DNA of 64,000 bases from Letharia columbiana (lineage: Eukaryota; Ascomycota; Lecanoromycetes; Lecanorales; Parmeliaceae). This document shows positions 22,091-33,600 of this stretch, piece by piece. Where the stretch lies: NCBI RefSeq assembly GCF_014066305.1, contig NW_023501116.1:124001-188000 (forward strand), read 5' to 3'. Below the pieces are notes generated by a model. The model was not told where the DNA came from, searched no databases, and saw only the letters and a program-made list of their open reading frames with translations. Numbering within the stretch: position 1 is the stretch's first letter; each line of letters starts with the position of its first letter. The position numbers and the translations under genes are program-made.

Positions 22091-23611
22091 TCAGACCATC
22101 GTAGGCTTTCCAGAGGGAACCTCGTTTGCCAAATGCCCAGTAATGCAATCCCCAGCTTTGAGTGTACTCGAATCCCTCTCTGCGCCTTTGCTGTTTGCCT
22201 GTAGCTCTTCTGCCAGCTGATCGTCGATATTTTTGCCACCTGCCCAACCAGTTGCTCCCAGAGCCATCTGAGCAAACGCACGTTTGATACTGCCTTTGCC
22301 GTCCGGTTTGAGCCCATGAACTTCTTCATTGCCAGTGCTTTTCCATGGTGTAAGGTGGATGAACTCTCCTGTCTCGGGATCGAAGAACGTCTTGTTGGGG
22401 CCTTCAGTCTCCAGCTCAATGAGGTTCTCATGTTTCTCGTCGGATGCATCGTTGGTCAGCGACACCTTAGAGGTGCCCCACATGGTATCCTTCAAGGGGC
22501 CGACGAGAGTGTCTTCAGAAGTATTGCGAGACTGCCACGTAGGCTCGCCTGTTGGATTCTCTACTGCATTAGGTTGCGAGCTTCGGATTCGTTGCCGTAG
22601 CTGCCCGAGGGGGTGATCGTCTTCTGGGTTGCGCGTAATCATACGGTAACCTTCCCCACTGACTGTCTCTGGACCTTCTTGATGGTGTCGTGTAAACTGC
22701 CAATCGGACCTTACCGGGCTTGTGAAGACCTCCTCACTCCTCCAGTGGTGGCGAAAGACGATGAGTGATAGACCTCCTATGATAACAGTAGAAGAGAGAA
22801 CGATCGCTGCTGACAAGAAGTTGAAGGTTGAGATGACTGTGTCATCTCCAGGCCCGTCAGTTGGGAGAGAAGACCGCTCCGTGAAGCCAGCCTTCAAAAG
22901 CCTCGAGCTCGCTTGTAGTGTTGCATTCAAGGTTCGTTTCCAGTGGCTATATGGAGGAAAAATCACGTCGGCCGTATTGTTCGACAGAAGCTTTTTGCAA
23001 TTCGGACCGAGTTGAATCCCAGTCTACGGAAACATTAGAGCCAGTCGAATAGAGGTGACCAGATATAGCCCAGAGCTACTTACAGAGTCCAGTTGACCAC
23101 ACGTGTCAAGTGCATCATTCTTAGCTGACCAGACCGCGAGTTTGTATGTTCGCTCTCCAAAAATGACCATCCCAATTAATGTAAGCCCGAGACTTATGGT
23201 ACCCAGGCCATTTGCAAACCAGTCTCTTCTCGGACTGAGGAATCTGAGGCGGGAAATCCATGAGACTTCATGGTCCGTTCTAGGGCTTGCAGTCGGCGCT
23301 GGGGGTACGGATCTTGGGGGGTGATTCTGGCGATGTGATTGGCTTGCTGATTTGTTTTCTGGGAGTGGTGGATTTGGAGGCAAGGCATGAGGCTCAACTG
23401 ACTCCTGACTATCTATCGCGGGGACACTCTTCGGAATTGGTGAGGGTGAGACCGATCGAGAAGTCGCACTGCTCCCTTGCGAGTTTGGCCGTGACGAATC
23501 GAAAGAATCGGATGACGAGCTTGGGTTGGGGGACAGACTTGGAATACTAGGCAATGGACCATCTGATGAGGTGGTTGGTTCATTGATGGACGGACTCCCA
23601 TTTATTTCCAT
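22091..23611 (-). CDS. Hypothetical protein with two transmembrane segments
   Basis: Two exons (23611-23084 and 23023-22091) join across a 60-bp intron (23024-23083, GTAAGT...CGTAG) to give 486 residues. Residues 1-120 are Ser/Pro-rich and disordered. A first membrane segment follows WFANGLGTISLGLTLIGMVIFG. The loop after it contains CGQLDS|TGIQLGPNC and PPYSHWKRTLN. A second segment is LSAAIVLSSTVIIGGLSLIVF. The C-terminal 220 residues are polar and probably cytosolic or nuclear-peripheral. The layout (disordered N-term, TM, short Cys-containing loop, TM, long tail) recurs in uncharacterised fungal membrane proteins. Function unknown. The reading frame closes with TGA at 22091, but a coding signal resumes about 75 bp downstream, so the real gene may once have been longer. 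Confidence 0.6.
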
Positions 23612-24425
23612 TGCGGCGAGTCAAGAGGACTGACCCAGTGTGACTTTATGTGACCGATTGTGCGACTGTTATACGAGTGCAGTCCTAAAATTATATGAAA
23701 AAAACGTGATTCTTCAACAAATTTCTGGCCTTGCAGCCTTGCAGCCTCGCAGCCTTACCCCTCACACCCTGTTGCCTATCAACCCGGTCGAATCTGCACG
23801 ATTGCTGATCTTACCCAGGTACAGAAGTTCAAGCGAGACGAAGGATCTCGGACGCATACGCGCGTTATTTGTGCGCCAATCGGGGCCCACCCTCAAATAC
23901 TCAAACCTGCCTCAATAGAGAAATCTTCGCCCCCCCCTCCTCGAGTGTCAGAAATGAGTGGTAGTGGTACGTGGCTTAGGGAATGCCTTGCTGCGCAATG
24001 CAATGTGCGACACGAACTGTGTCGGGCTGACCTCCGCAAATTCTTATCTTTCCCATGTTCTGCACCAATGTTTTAGGTTTGCGCACGTTATACCCAGGTG
24101 GTACGAGAATGTAAAATCGGTAACATTGTCATTTATTTATTTTTGAATGGCTCTGATACCATGAAGCTGTTCGAATGGTGGTACAGACCGTGGGGGCGTG
24201 AGATCAGCACAATCGTCTGTCTTCCTGCCCGCATTTTTCTCATCTCTGGCTTGAGCCGACAATACTATACCAACCACGAAAGCTCTGCTGTGCTCCCAAG
24301 AGAAAGGCTAGTGAGAGGGAGAATAGAATGCGTCGTTTGAACCGCTGGGAGCCCAAAGGATTCCTCGTGCTACCTCTCGATATGCTGCTCGTTTCAAGTC
24401 CCTACCGACTCCGATCCCAAAGCTG
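23612..24425. other. Intergenic, nothing seen
   Basis: About 0.8 kb between two minus-strand genes: 5' flank of the membrane-protein gene and 3' flank of the amidohydrolase gene. It contains a short CCTTGCAG-like repeat near 23730-23755. No supported gene. Confidence 0.5.
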
Positions 24426-26057
24426 CTAATGCGATTTATCGTCACAATCATACACCTTTTTTCCTTCAAACCAAGTTTGGCACACCTGTGCTTTAAGCAA
24501 ATCTTCTGAGGTCCAACTCATATCAACAACAGCGAAATCAGCCTTGAGTCCGGGCCTTAGTCTCCCAGTCCACGCATCGGCAAAGCATGAGTACGCAGCG
24601 CCTTCCGTAGCCGCAGCCAGCGCAGTAGCAAGCGGGAGCGCGTATTGCTCGTTGGTTGTAGCCAACGACTCCGGCTCTCTGGCAGACCGCCGGGTGGTTG
24701 CGCAGTACAGATTCGACAGTGGTGCATGCGGCGCGGTTGGCGCATCAGACCCTAGGGCAAGCACGGCGCCTTCGTCCAGGAATTTCTTATAGGCGAACGC
24801 CCGTTTGCAGCGTGTTTCGCCTAGTAGCTTGGGCCAGGCTCGGAGGATGGCTGGATCCGAATGTACGGGCTGGACGGATGCTGTAATGCCGGCTTTGCCT
24901 AGCCGTTTGGCGTCTTCGGGAGATGTCAGTTCAAGATGCTCGATGCGGTGTCTGCGTCCTGGAGTACCGAAGCTCTCAAGTACGTCAATGGCGTTTTTGA
25001 TGGCTGCATCTCCAATCGCGTGCAGGGCACACTGTAGACCGGCCGAATCAGCTTTTTGAACCACTGGAGCTAGCATTTTCGGAGTCCATAGCGGGGAGCA
25101 CGAGACGCCGTTCGAGCTATAAGGCTGAGTAAGAGCTGCAGTGCAAGCGTCGACCACTCCATCGCAGATGATCTTGATCCCTGTTATACGTAGCGCCGGC
25201 GACGTGTCTGCATTGAACTTCTCGTGAAGCTCAATAGCCCGGTCTACCTGCTTCAAAGTGACGTTCTCATCATCCGAAGGGCTAATGAGCCAATGCGCGG
25301 CAACACGAAAGGGTAGGCTCTCGCGTGATCGCAGTAGTTGCAATCCAGCCCATGCATTCTCGTCCATGGCCATTTCGACCATCCCAGTGTATCCTGCATG
25401 CGTGTAGATTCTGCCGGCTTCCCGCAACGCTTTGATCCTGTCCTCAAGGGGCGTCACTCGAGCAACATGGGGCCACACAAGCGTGACGGCGGCCGCTTCA
25501 CTCAGTAATCCGGAAGGTCTTCCTTGCTCGTCGCGGTGGATTTTGCCACCGATTGGATCCTCCATCGACTCGACATCCAGTTCATTGAGCGCGGCTGTGT
25601 TACACCATGTTGAATGCAAGTCTTTGGCGTCGATGAACATGGGTCGCTCGTCGATGGGATCAAGCATGCTAGCCAGCGCCATCCCATTCGTTGTGGGCTG
25701 CTCCCATCCATGGCATAGGATGCGTGGTAAGGACGGATTCGCTTTGGCATATGATTTGATTTTAGCACTGATGTCGTCCATGTTCTTGCAGGTTCCAAGG
25801 TCAATTTTTCGGAGGGCTAGACCAAGTAGTAGAAAGTGCATATGTCCGTCGATGAAGCCTGGGATCACGACTCGTCCTTGCATATCAGACACCGAGGCTC
25901 CATTCTCTATGGCTTGTGTGACAATAAGATCAGGTTCCCCTCCGATGTGTTCGATAAGATCGTTCGTGACGACCATACAAGCTGAAAATGGGCCGTTGGG
26001 GGTTTGACTCTCCGCTTCCCCAACGAAAAATCTTCCATTTCGGTAGACTGTTGTCAT
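24426..26057 (-). CDS. Amidohydrolase family 3 (YtcJ/formamide deformylase-like)
   Basis: Intact, intronless 543-residue metal-dependent hydrolase of the amidohydrolase superfamily (Amidohydrolase_3), normal family length. The metal-binding HxH sits in GFIDGHMH (H72, H74). A lysine in the GIKIICDGVVD strand is the likely bridging ligand. HAIGDAA and HRIEHLEL supply later histidines. LGSDAPTAP supplies the catalytic aspartate. The C-terminal small domain ends GLKADFAVVDMSWTS. Fungal and bacterial relatives cleave N-substituted formamides or other exocyclic amides, but the substrate cannot be read from sequence. No signal peptide, so probably cytosolic. Start is the ATG at 26057, giving the usual beta-strand N-terminus (TTVYRNGRFFVG). 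No lesions. Confidence 0.92.
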   Translation of the reverse strand: MTTVYRNGRFFVGEAESQTPNGPFSACMVVTNDLIEHIGGEPDLIVTQAIENGASVSDMQGRVVIPGFIDGHMHFLLLGLALRKIDLGTCKNMDDISAKIKSYAKANPSLPRILCHGWEQPTTNGMALASMLDPIDERPMFIDAKDLHSTWCNTAALNELDVESMEDPIGGKIHRDEQGRPSGLLSEAAAVTLVWPHVARVTPLEDRIKALREAGRIYTHAGYTGMVEMAMDENAWAGLQLLRSRESLPFRVAAHWLISPSDDENVTLKQVDRAIELHEKFNADTSPALRITGIKIICDGVVDACTAALTQPYSSNGVSCSPLWTPKMLAPVVQKADSAGLQCALHAIGDAAIKNAIDVLESFGTPGRRHRIEHLELTSPEDAKRLGKAGITASVQPVHSDPAILRAWPKLLGETRCKRAFAYKKFLDEGAVLALGSDAPTAPHAPLSNLYCATTRRSAREPESLATTNEQYALPLATALAAATEGAAYSCFADAWTGRLRPGLKADFAVVDMSWTSEDLLKAQVCQTWFEGKKVYDCDDKSH

Positions 26058-26797
26058 GATTCAATCTCGTCCAGTGCAATTGCTTGACACATTGTGTCGT
26101 TTACAGATGGCAAGATTGTCTAAAGGATCGATAATAGAAAGTAGAAACGCTTTACGCATATTCCATCAGCTTCTCGTGACTTTGGGTTCATTTGATTCCG
26201 TTCATTACTGAGTTCGAACTGATAAGCTTGAGGGCCATCCAGCCTGCCACGGAACTCAATTCAGTCCATAGAATAGATAGGGTAGAGTAATGGAGATGGT
26301 AAAAAGGAAGATCCGCATCCCCACAGAGTGTATGCTTCGGAAGCTAGAGCTAGCCCGGTTACAAGGCGTATTTTTGCCTGAGGCCACTTGCCTCGTCTGT
26401 GGTTTCACACTTTTGACGAAATATGACATTGGCAGGAGCACACAAAATGGAAAGAATCAAGGTGAGACATCTTATTCTATCGCTTGATCCTCTATTGAAC
26501 ATGCGTGTAAAGATTCTGAGCTAGTCTCTCGAGCATGCCAGTCTCCTCGTCAACCAGCAAAGCTCTCTCCACATTCATTCAAGATCTTCTTTTCCATACC
26601 CTGGTGAGGAGAGTCTTCCTTTGCTAGACATGGCCTTGAAATCAATACCCTACAATTACATTGTGGAGCACCGTCCCCGTTAAACCCTGAACCCTTCCGG
26701 GGTGAAAACTCAACATGCAATAACTCAAGTCCTCCGAGTGACCATCACTGCGCCTCCGTGGAGCTCGGTCATATCGGACGACGCAACCGGAAAACCT
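26058..26797. other. Intergenic, nothing seen
   Basis: Promoter side of the amidohydrolase gene and 3' flank of the first F-box-like gene. Frames are short. No repeat or RNA recognised. Confidence 0.5.
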
Positions 26798-27523
26798 TTA
26801 GATATCTTCCCTGCCTTCCTCACAAAGCCATTCCTTCGTTCTCTTCCAACCCACAGCTTTGACCTTGGCGTAGATGTTGCCGAGCGCGGCAAAGCGCGAT
26901 CGCCGGAGTGTATCGAGCCAGTAAGGGCCCAGAGACCACATGTCAAGCTTGCCCCAACTATCGACACGGGTTTGTCCCAAGTTGGCAACCATTTCGTGAT
27001 GCCGAAGAACGTACGTGCGACCAAACGAATCCACCTCGATTTCGTTCAAGGAAGTCCAAGCCGCCACATGCCGCAGTTTTGAATTCCAGGTGTCGAGCAG
27101 AAAGTCTGATACCGCGAAGGGCCCGCGAATCGCGTCCTCTTGGCTGATACAGTTTCTGAACTCAATCTGGCTCAACATTGCTGGTGTCAACTGGACGAGG
27201 CCAAGCGTGATACCGATACGCTTGATCATGGCTTTGTGCTTGGCTTGAAGTCTATTAGACCACTCAAATGTCATGCTTGGCGGTAGGTGGAATGTATTGG
27301 AGGAATAGAACAACGCGTGGCCTTCGAGATAGGCCTGTCTGCAGGTTGCGATCAGCTGGATTCCAGGCGGAGATTCGATGCTGGCTGTAGTTCCCAAGAT
27401 GGGCTTGCGAGGATAGATGTCTCCGTGGACCAGGACATGGTCCATGATCTTGTTCCGTACCTCGCCTGGCAAAGAGAAGTAGGAAAGCCTCGTCGGATCG
27501 GCTGCCATGATGTTACACTCCAT
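26798..27523 (-). CDS. F-box-like family protein, copy 1
   Basis: Single-exon 241-residue member of a fungal family beginning with an F-box/2EXR-like helix pair. The sequence is YFSLPGEVRNKIMDHVLVHGD at residues 15-35, then the family block IQLIATCRQAYLEGHALFYSSN and TFHLPP at about 55-82. The middle (KRIGITLGLVQLTPAMLSQIE) and the end (AVGWKRTKEWL) align with the copies at 29194-29976 and 46457-47383. Members of such families are presumed adaptors, but no partner or substrate can be inferred. Start is the ATG at 27521-27523. Intact and open throughout. It is the shortest of the three intact copies, lacking the extra loop between the first two blocks. Confidence 0.75.
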   Translation of the reverse strand: MECNIMAADPTRLSYFSLPGEVRNKIMDHVLVHGDIYPRKPILGTTASIESPPGIQLIATCRQAYLEGHALFYSSNTFHLPPSMTFEWSNRLQAKHKAMIKRIGITLGLVQLTPAMLSQIEFRNCISQEDAIRGPFAVSDFLLDTWNSKLRHVAAWTSLNEIEVDSFGRTYVLRHHEMVANLGQTRVDSWGKLDMWSLGPYWLDTLRRSRFAALGNIYAKVKAVGWKRTKEWLCEEGREDI

Positions 27524-27720
27524 GGATGATGACCAGTCCGTGATTGGCGATGACGGCAGATGCGAGGATAGTATTGCGCTTTATGGGCCGACTCTTTTAT
27601 ATAGTGCTTAGGAAGTATGCTTGTTGCGTCAGAAGCGGGGAAGATGTAGGATGTTTGCAAAGGGTGGTTGTCAGAGGAATGTCAGAGCCTCAGAGGAAGA
27701 TATACCCCAGGGACTCTATA

Positions 27721-28430
27721 AAAGTGCTCAACACCTCCATTGAAGCGAACCCTGTGTTAAAGCGAAACTCATATTAAAATACTATTAATAACACCTCTAT
27801 TAAAGTATTATATATATATACTGAATTCGACTAAATATAAGTACTCAATACCTCCTATTGAAGCTGTGTTTATATTAAAGCGAAACTCACATTAAAATAC
27901 CAGCAACAGCACCTTAGTTGAAGTGTTACACACATATGCCCGAACCCAACCATATAAAAGTGTTCAAGATCTCCATTAAAGCAACCCCTATATCAAAGTA
28001 AAACTCGTATCGAAAGTCACCAACAGCATCTCCATTAAAGTGTTATCACATATACACCTCTATTAGAGTACCTTATATATATAAACTATTCGACTAAATA
28101 TAAGTATTTAACTCTCCATTAAAGCGAATCCTAAATTAAAGTAATACTCATGTTAAATTCTACTAACAGCATCTTAACCTTGAAATCTTACACATGTATA
28201 CTCGAACCCAATCATATAAAAAGTGTTAAAGATCTCAAACCCTCATTAAAGCAACCCCTATATCAAAGTAAAACCCTTATCAAACGAACCATCAACAGCG
28301 ATCTCCATATCATATCAAATACTATACATCATACCCCATGAACCCGACCACATAAAACCCTCACCAAAGCAAACCCCCATCAAAGCAAACCCCCATCACA
28401 TCAAACATCCAACCCCATCACAGTCTCACA
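27721..28430. repeat. Degenerate tandem repeat, about six units of 117-145 bp
   Basis: Units start near 27721, 27839, 27957, 28102, 28219 and 28355. Each opens with AAGTGYTCAA(N)ATCTCCATT-AAAGC-like sequence and carries CTCATATTAAA, AACAGCA and a terminal CGAACCCAACCATATA or GACTAAATATA. The two endings alternate, so the true period may be a dimer of about 240-260 bp. Left units are A+T-richer than right ones. No open frame. Confidence 0.75.
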
Positions 28431-28520
28431 CCCCCCCCCACACACCCACACCCACACCCCCACACCCACACCCACACCCACACCCACACCCCCCACCCCC
28501 CACCCATAAACCCAACCCCA
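28431..28520. repeat. CCCACA-rich low-complexity tract
   Basis: C-rich strand made of (CCCACA)n, CACACC and C runs, continuing the right end of the 118-bp repeat array. It resembles a degenerate minisatellite, not a telomere repeat. Confidence 0.8.
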
Positions 28521-28718
28521 ACCCAACCACAACCACAACCACACCCATAAACCCATCCACAAACCAACCAAAGACCCCCTCCCTCCATCGACGCTTCATC
28601 CGTGTCGAACCCTCGTCAAACGGGATCCCGACCGCGGTGTGTCATCCGCAAGAGAGGCGTGGTCAGGGATCACGCATCGGCGGGCAAGAAAGTTTCGAGT
28701 CCTACTGACGAGGGGGGG

Positions 28719-28837
28719 AGGTTGAAGGAAAAGGAGGAGGAGAAGAAGAAGAAGAAGGAGGAGAAGAAGAAGAAGGAGAAGGAGAAGAAGAAGAAGAAGG
28801 AGAAGAAGAAGAAGAAGAAGAAGGAGAAGGAGAAGGA
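28719..28837. repeat. GAA/GGA trinucleotide microsatellite
   Basis: About 120 bp of nearly pure purine repeats, mainly GAAGAA with GGA interruptions, on the plus strand. It opens long artificial poly-Lys and poly-Leu frames that are not genes. From 28838 to 29193 I see nothing else. Confidence 0.95.
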
Positions 28838-29193
28838 GCTCCAAGTCGCCACGCTTGGGTTGGTGGGTGGGACTGGGGATTTTTACGGGTCGCTGTACCC
28901 TACGCGTGACTGATGACCAGTGACTCACGGACTGGGCTACAAAATGAGGAAGTTACGAGCGCAACCGTTGCGGGGTCGTACGTAGGTGTGCATATGGCTA
29001 ACGGATGATTGAACACCGACTAGGTTTCCCAAAAGGATCGTTTGGTTTCCGGAGAGGTTGCGGACTACCCGTCTATTCAAGCACCAGAAATTCGGGCGAG
29101 ATCGATGCCGTTACGCTGTTGCCTCCAGCGAGAACGGAATCGGACATCTACTTCCCGCTACGGAAAGGAGTCGCCAGAGATGAAACCCCAGCG

Positions 29194-29976
29194 TTACGCC
29201 CCAGAAGCAGGCCCGCGGGTCATCAGCCACCTCTTCGTAGCTTTCCAACCCGTCTCATTGACCATGCCCTCGAGCTCAACCTTCACCTTCTCCCTCGCCA
29301 CATCCACAAGGACCTTTTCCTCCTTTGCGTCCAGGGCACGGAACGCATCGCCGTCAAAGACGGACGTCTCACCGCACGCCTTTTCCAAACACACCGTGTC
29401 CAGCGTATCCCATTTCTGCAAAAACCTTATCTTCTCCAGCCAAAAGCGCCAGCAGAGCAGATATGTGACTTCGAAGACCATGCGTCGCTCGTCTTGGCGG
29501 GTTTTCAGCGGGAGGTCCCAGAGCCATTTCTTGTCCATCTGGACGAGGACTTCGGGCGTGAGGTCCGCGAGGCGAAAGGTCATGCAGGCGCTCTTGATCA
29601 GGGATCTGTGGTCGGGCTTCAGGTTGTCGAACCATTCCTCCGCGTCGCGAGCGGATCCGGCGGGTAGGTGGAAGGTGTTCATGCTGTAGAACATGTAGTG
29701 ACCGTCCTGGTACGCCTTTTTGCACGTTCTCAGGAGCTGGAACCCCGGCTGCTTCGTGGCGACTTGGTGTTCCACTCCTCCAACTCTGACTTTGAACACC
29801 GCGCGAGGGTGACTGAGGACGGTCCGGAGCAGCTTGCGAGATGGCTTCGGGGATGTCGGCTTCGATTCCGTTAAGCATGGGTAGACATCGCCAGGGACAA
29901 GTGCGTATTCCATGATTGCGTTTCGAAGCTCGGCGGGCAGAGAGGTATAGCGGAAGACTTGACTGGGTGTAGCCAT
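29194..29976 (-). CDS. F-box-like family protein, copy 2
   Basis: Intact single-exon 260-residue protein. N-terminal block: RYTSLPAELRNAIMEYALVP and GDVYP (about 9-33). Then a loop rich in Ser/Pro/Lys (34-70), the family core PGFQLLRTCKKAYQDGHYMF with YSMNTFHLPAG (about 77-107), the hydrophobic middle SLIKSACMTFRLADLTPEV, and an acidic-basic helix ending ETGWKATKRWLMTRG. The start ATG at 29976 lies immediately upstream of the conserved block. It faces the LINE relic across a 0.6-kb spacer. Function is inferred only from family resemblance. Confidence 0.75.
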   Translation of the reverse strand: MATPSQVFRYTSLPAELRNAIMEYALVPGDVYPCLTESKPTSPKPSRKLLRTVLSHPRAVFKVRVGGVEHQVATKQPGFQLLRTCKKAYQDGHYMFYSMNTFHLPAGSARDAEEWFDNLKPDHRSLIKSACMTFRLADLTPEVLVQMDKKWLWDLPLKTRQDERRMVFEVTYLLCWRFWLEKIRFLQKWDTLDTVCLEKACGETSVFDGDAFRALDAKEEKVLVDVAREKVKVELEGMVNETGWKATKRWLMTRGPASGA

Positions 29977-30620
29977 GATTGCTCAAGCAGAGTGCTCGAA
30001 GCGACTGGGTTTGGCTCTTCGGGACCAATGGGGAGTGAGAAACTATCCTCCAGTTGTGTACCAAGGCTGCAGCCTGTACAATTGGAACTGAGAAGAGTTG
30101 AATGGCCTTGAACAGAGGATAGTAAACGAGACAACAAGTCTTTGGATTGCGTCAATGGAGCAACGATGAAAGAAATGTGCAATGGCAACTATGAGACACG
30201 AATGTTGGAAACTCCGGAAATGAGGCAATTGTATTTTCACATGTGACTGTTGAAAGGATTGTGCTGCCTAGAAATGGTGTGCGCAGCCGCCGCTCTGTGG
30301 TGGTCTTTCCCAAAGGAGATTAAGTTGCAAAACCCGATTGGCACAGGACAAGATGGAATGAATTGACTCTGGAAAAGGAAGTTGGAGAAGACATTCGAAG
30401 TGCCTTATATCAATACCTGCCTTGATTTGAAAATTTCTCAATCTTTTATCGTGTGAGTCAACAAATCATCTTTCCAATCTTGAAGGTTTGGCGGTGAATG
30501 GTCAACAACGTCCGGCAGAATAAGATTACCGGACAGCCTTACGCAGTAGGAAGCAATGACTCACCACCATCACGGCATGCACGTGCTGACAAAAGTCTGA
30601 CAGCCGTTGTGTGACCACAA
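29977..30620. other. Intergenic up to the RIP border
   Basis: Promoter side of the F-box-like copy 2. Normal composition stops at about 30625, where A+T-rich RIP sequence begins. No gene supported. Confidence 0.5.
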
Positions 30621-30624
30621 TAAG

Positions 30625-33600
30625 AATATATTATTTCTTTAGATTCTCGTCTTATATAAAGATTATAACTTTAAAATAAAGATATTTAGATTTAGTTATT
30701 AGCTATAAATCGTCTAGCTCCTTTAATAAAGCGATATAATTACTATTATACTCCTTTAAAAGAGTATTTTATAAATCTTTAATAATATTATAATCGATCT
30801 TAGTTTTATTTTCTTAATTATATCTAAAGCTATAGGCGATTATCTTTAGATATAATAATATTAATATATTCTATATTATATATAAAATATAGTATTTTTA
30901 TATCTCTTTAAATATCTTAATCGCGATAGTTATCGCTGAGAGTAGAAAGATATTATAGAATATTATAGGCGGAGTTAAGAATAATAAGATTTAACTTAAT
31001 CGATTAGAGATTATATCTAAGATTTATTAATATAAATAAAGATTTAAAAGCTAGAAATTAAATATAATCTATATTAAAAGAAAGATAAAAGCTTCGAAAT
31101 TATATATAATCTCTTATTATAAGTTATAGCTATTAGCTATTTCGTTAATAGAGTAATTATTTCTCTAATAATCGTTGATAGTAAGAGTTCTATATATACG
31201 ATTTTATCTATTAATCTTATAGATAGATATATTATAAGCTATCTACTCGAGAAGATAAGATTAAGAGAATAAGATTATATTACTATAAATAGATATTAAA
31301 TTTATTATACTCTTTTATATTAATTTAAGACTTAGTTAATCTTCTCGAGTTTAGAAGCTCTCTCTCTTATTATTATTCCCGCGAAGGAGATTATCTCGAG
31401 AAGATAATAATATTAATATTAAAGGGGCTCTATAGTCTATACCCGAGTCTATATAATATATATCTTATTTTATAAGATTAAAATCGAGATATTACTTTTA
31501 TTTTACTATTCGAGACTATAATAAAATTATAAGATATTTACTTTTCTTTCTAAGATTCTTAAGAGTCTTATCTTCTATATCGCCTATTATTTTTAATATT
31601 ATACTTATTTTACTAGATTTATATATTTATTATTCTATAGATTATAAAATTATCGCATTTAATTATTAAGTTAAGAAAACTCTCTACTATAGCGCGTATC
31701 GAGTTTTCGAATATAAGAAAATTAATTAATATAATTAATATATCTTTAGCTTATTTAGAGATATAATAATTATCTTTAAACGGGTTATAAAAAGCGTTAT
31801 ATTTAACCTCTAATAGTAGAGATAATAACTTCTAATAATAATATTTTATTATTATTAAAGAGTGATAATAAATAAAGATATTTCTCGTAAGGGCTAACTT
31901 TTATAAGATTTCTAAAGTTCTTAAGACGTCGTATTTAATACTTTTAATTAATATTACGTCGAAGAATAGAAGATAAATATAAAAAGAAAAGAAAATAATA
32001 TTAATAATACTAATAAAATAGTCTATAAGTAAAATAATTAAATATTATCTATTCGAGAATATTAAAATATATAAATTAAACTCTAATTTTACGGCTTTTT
32101 AAAAATATACTTTTATCTATAATATTTATTAATACCTTAACTATAAATTATCTTTAATATCGAATTTCTTATTATAATATCTATATTTATTAAATTAAAT
32201 TATAACTTTATTAAAGACTTTTAGCGTTTATATTCTTATTATAAATTTTACTACTTTTATTATAAGATTTAATTTAAATAAAATATTCTTAATATTAATT
32301 AATTAACTACTCTAAATAATCTATCTATCTTCTATATATAGAAAATATACTCTAAGAATATAATTCTAAGTCTAATTATTTTCTTTATAATTATATTTAG
32401 ATAAATCGATTATTTAATATATATAAAGAAGATTTTTAAGAGCTAACTTCTTAATTTTTAATTATATTATTATTAAGCTTATAGTTTTCTTTATCTCTAT
32501 ATAAAAAGCTATAACGCTATAATAAGATATAGAAATAAGTTACTTAAGCTCGATATCTTAAGCGTATATCTTTTAGAGTACTTATTAATTATTATAAATT
32601 AGCTTTTTAATACGCTATTTAATCGCCGAGAGTAAATAAAACTTATTCCCTTCGATATCTTTTTTCGATATCTATTTAGCGAGTTTATTCGTTATTTTAT
32701 TCTCTAAGACGTTTTTATAAATCGCGATCTATTATAGAATAATAGATATATTTATCTCTTTAAGCCTTATTAGCTTCTTTACTATTCTATTAAGAATATA
32801 TTACTCTACTTATTCTCTAGAGTTAGCTATTAATTATATTACTACTTAATTATCTATTTAGATAATTAAATCTAAGAAAATAATATTAATAGTTATTTTA
32901 TATATTATATTAATTTCTTTTAGCTCGCCTACGTATATAGTATAATACTCGCTATCGTCGAGATATCGTATTTAAATATTAATAACTTAGAGAGCGTAAG
33001 CGAAGGCTTCGATTTTATTTTCTATCTCGCTATTATCTATATATATATATAACGAGATATAATTAATATTAATAATCTTATTATACTACTTAATAACTTT
33101 CTTTTTATTTTTATTAATTATTATTTTTAATAGTTTCTATTATAAAGATATAACGTAGGAGATATATTACTTTATCGAGCTTTACGCTTATTATTAATAT
33201 ATAATATCTTTAATTTATTCTAGAGAGCTTCTAAGCTTCGCTCTTTTATTAATTAGCTTTTATTATTTATCTATATCTTATATAGATTTAATAATATCGT
33301 AGTTAGAGTAGATTTAAATTCTAATAATAACCTTTATAATAACTTTTTTAAGATGAGATTAATCGAAAGTTAATAATATTCGATATCTAAAATAATCTCT
33401 AAGATATTCTTTTATCCTTTTATAATAATATATATCGCTCTCTTCTATATAGCTCGAAGTATCTTAAATATCTTTTATTCTCTACTTTTATATTCTATAG
33501 CTAATAATATATATTAGATTATATATCTAAATAGTAGTATAAATAGAATTATTTCTTAATAGAGTTTTTATAAATCTTTATAAGAAATACCCTAGGCTAA

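Noticed and set aside
28431..28520. Possible telomere or interstitial telomeric repeat
   Set aside because: The unit is CCCACA with irregular C runs, not the CCCTAA of filamentous fungi.
28596..28928. Long poly-Leu, poly-Lys and poly-Phe/Ser frames
   Set aside because: They are all translations of the GAA microsatellite at 28719-28837 and have no other content.
29005..29689. Two plus-strand frames of 215-220 codons
   Set aside because: Both are antisense to F-box-like copy 2 and show no domain of their own.
4515..30000. A secondary-metabolite gene cluster around the MFS exporter and hydrolase
   Set aside because: No polyketide synthase, NRPS, terpene synthase or pathway regulator is present, and the genes are far apart with unrelated functions.
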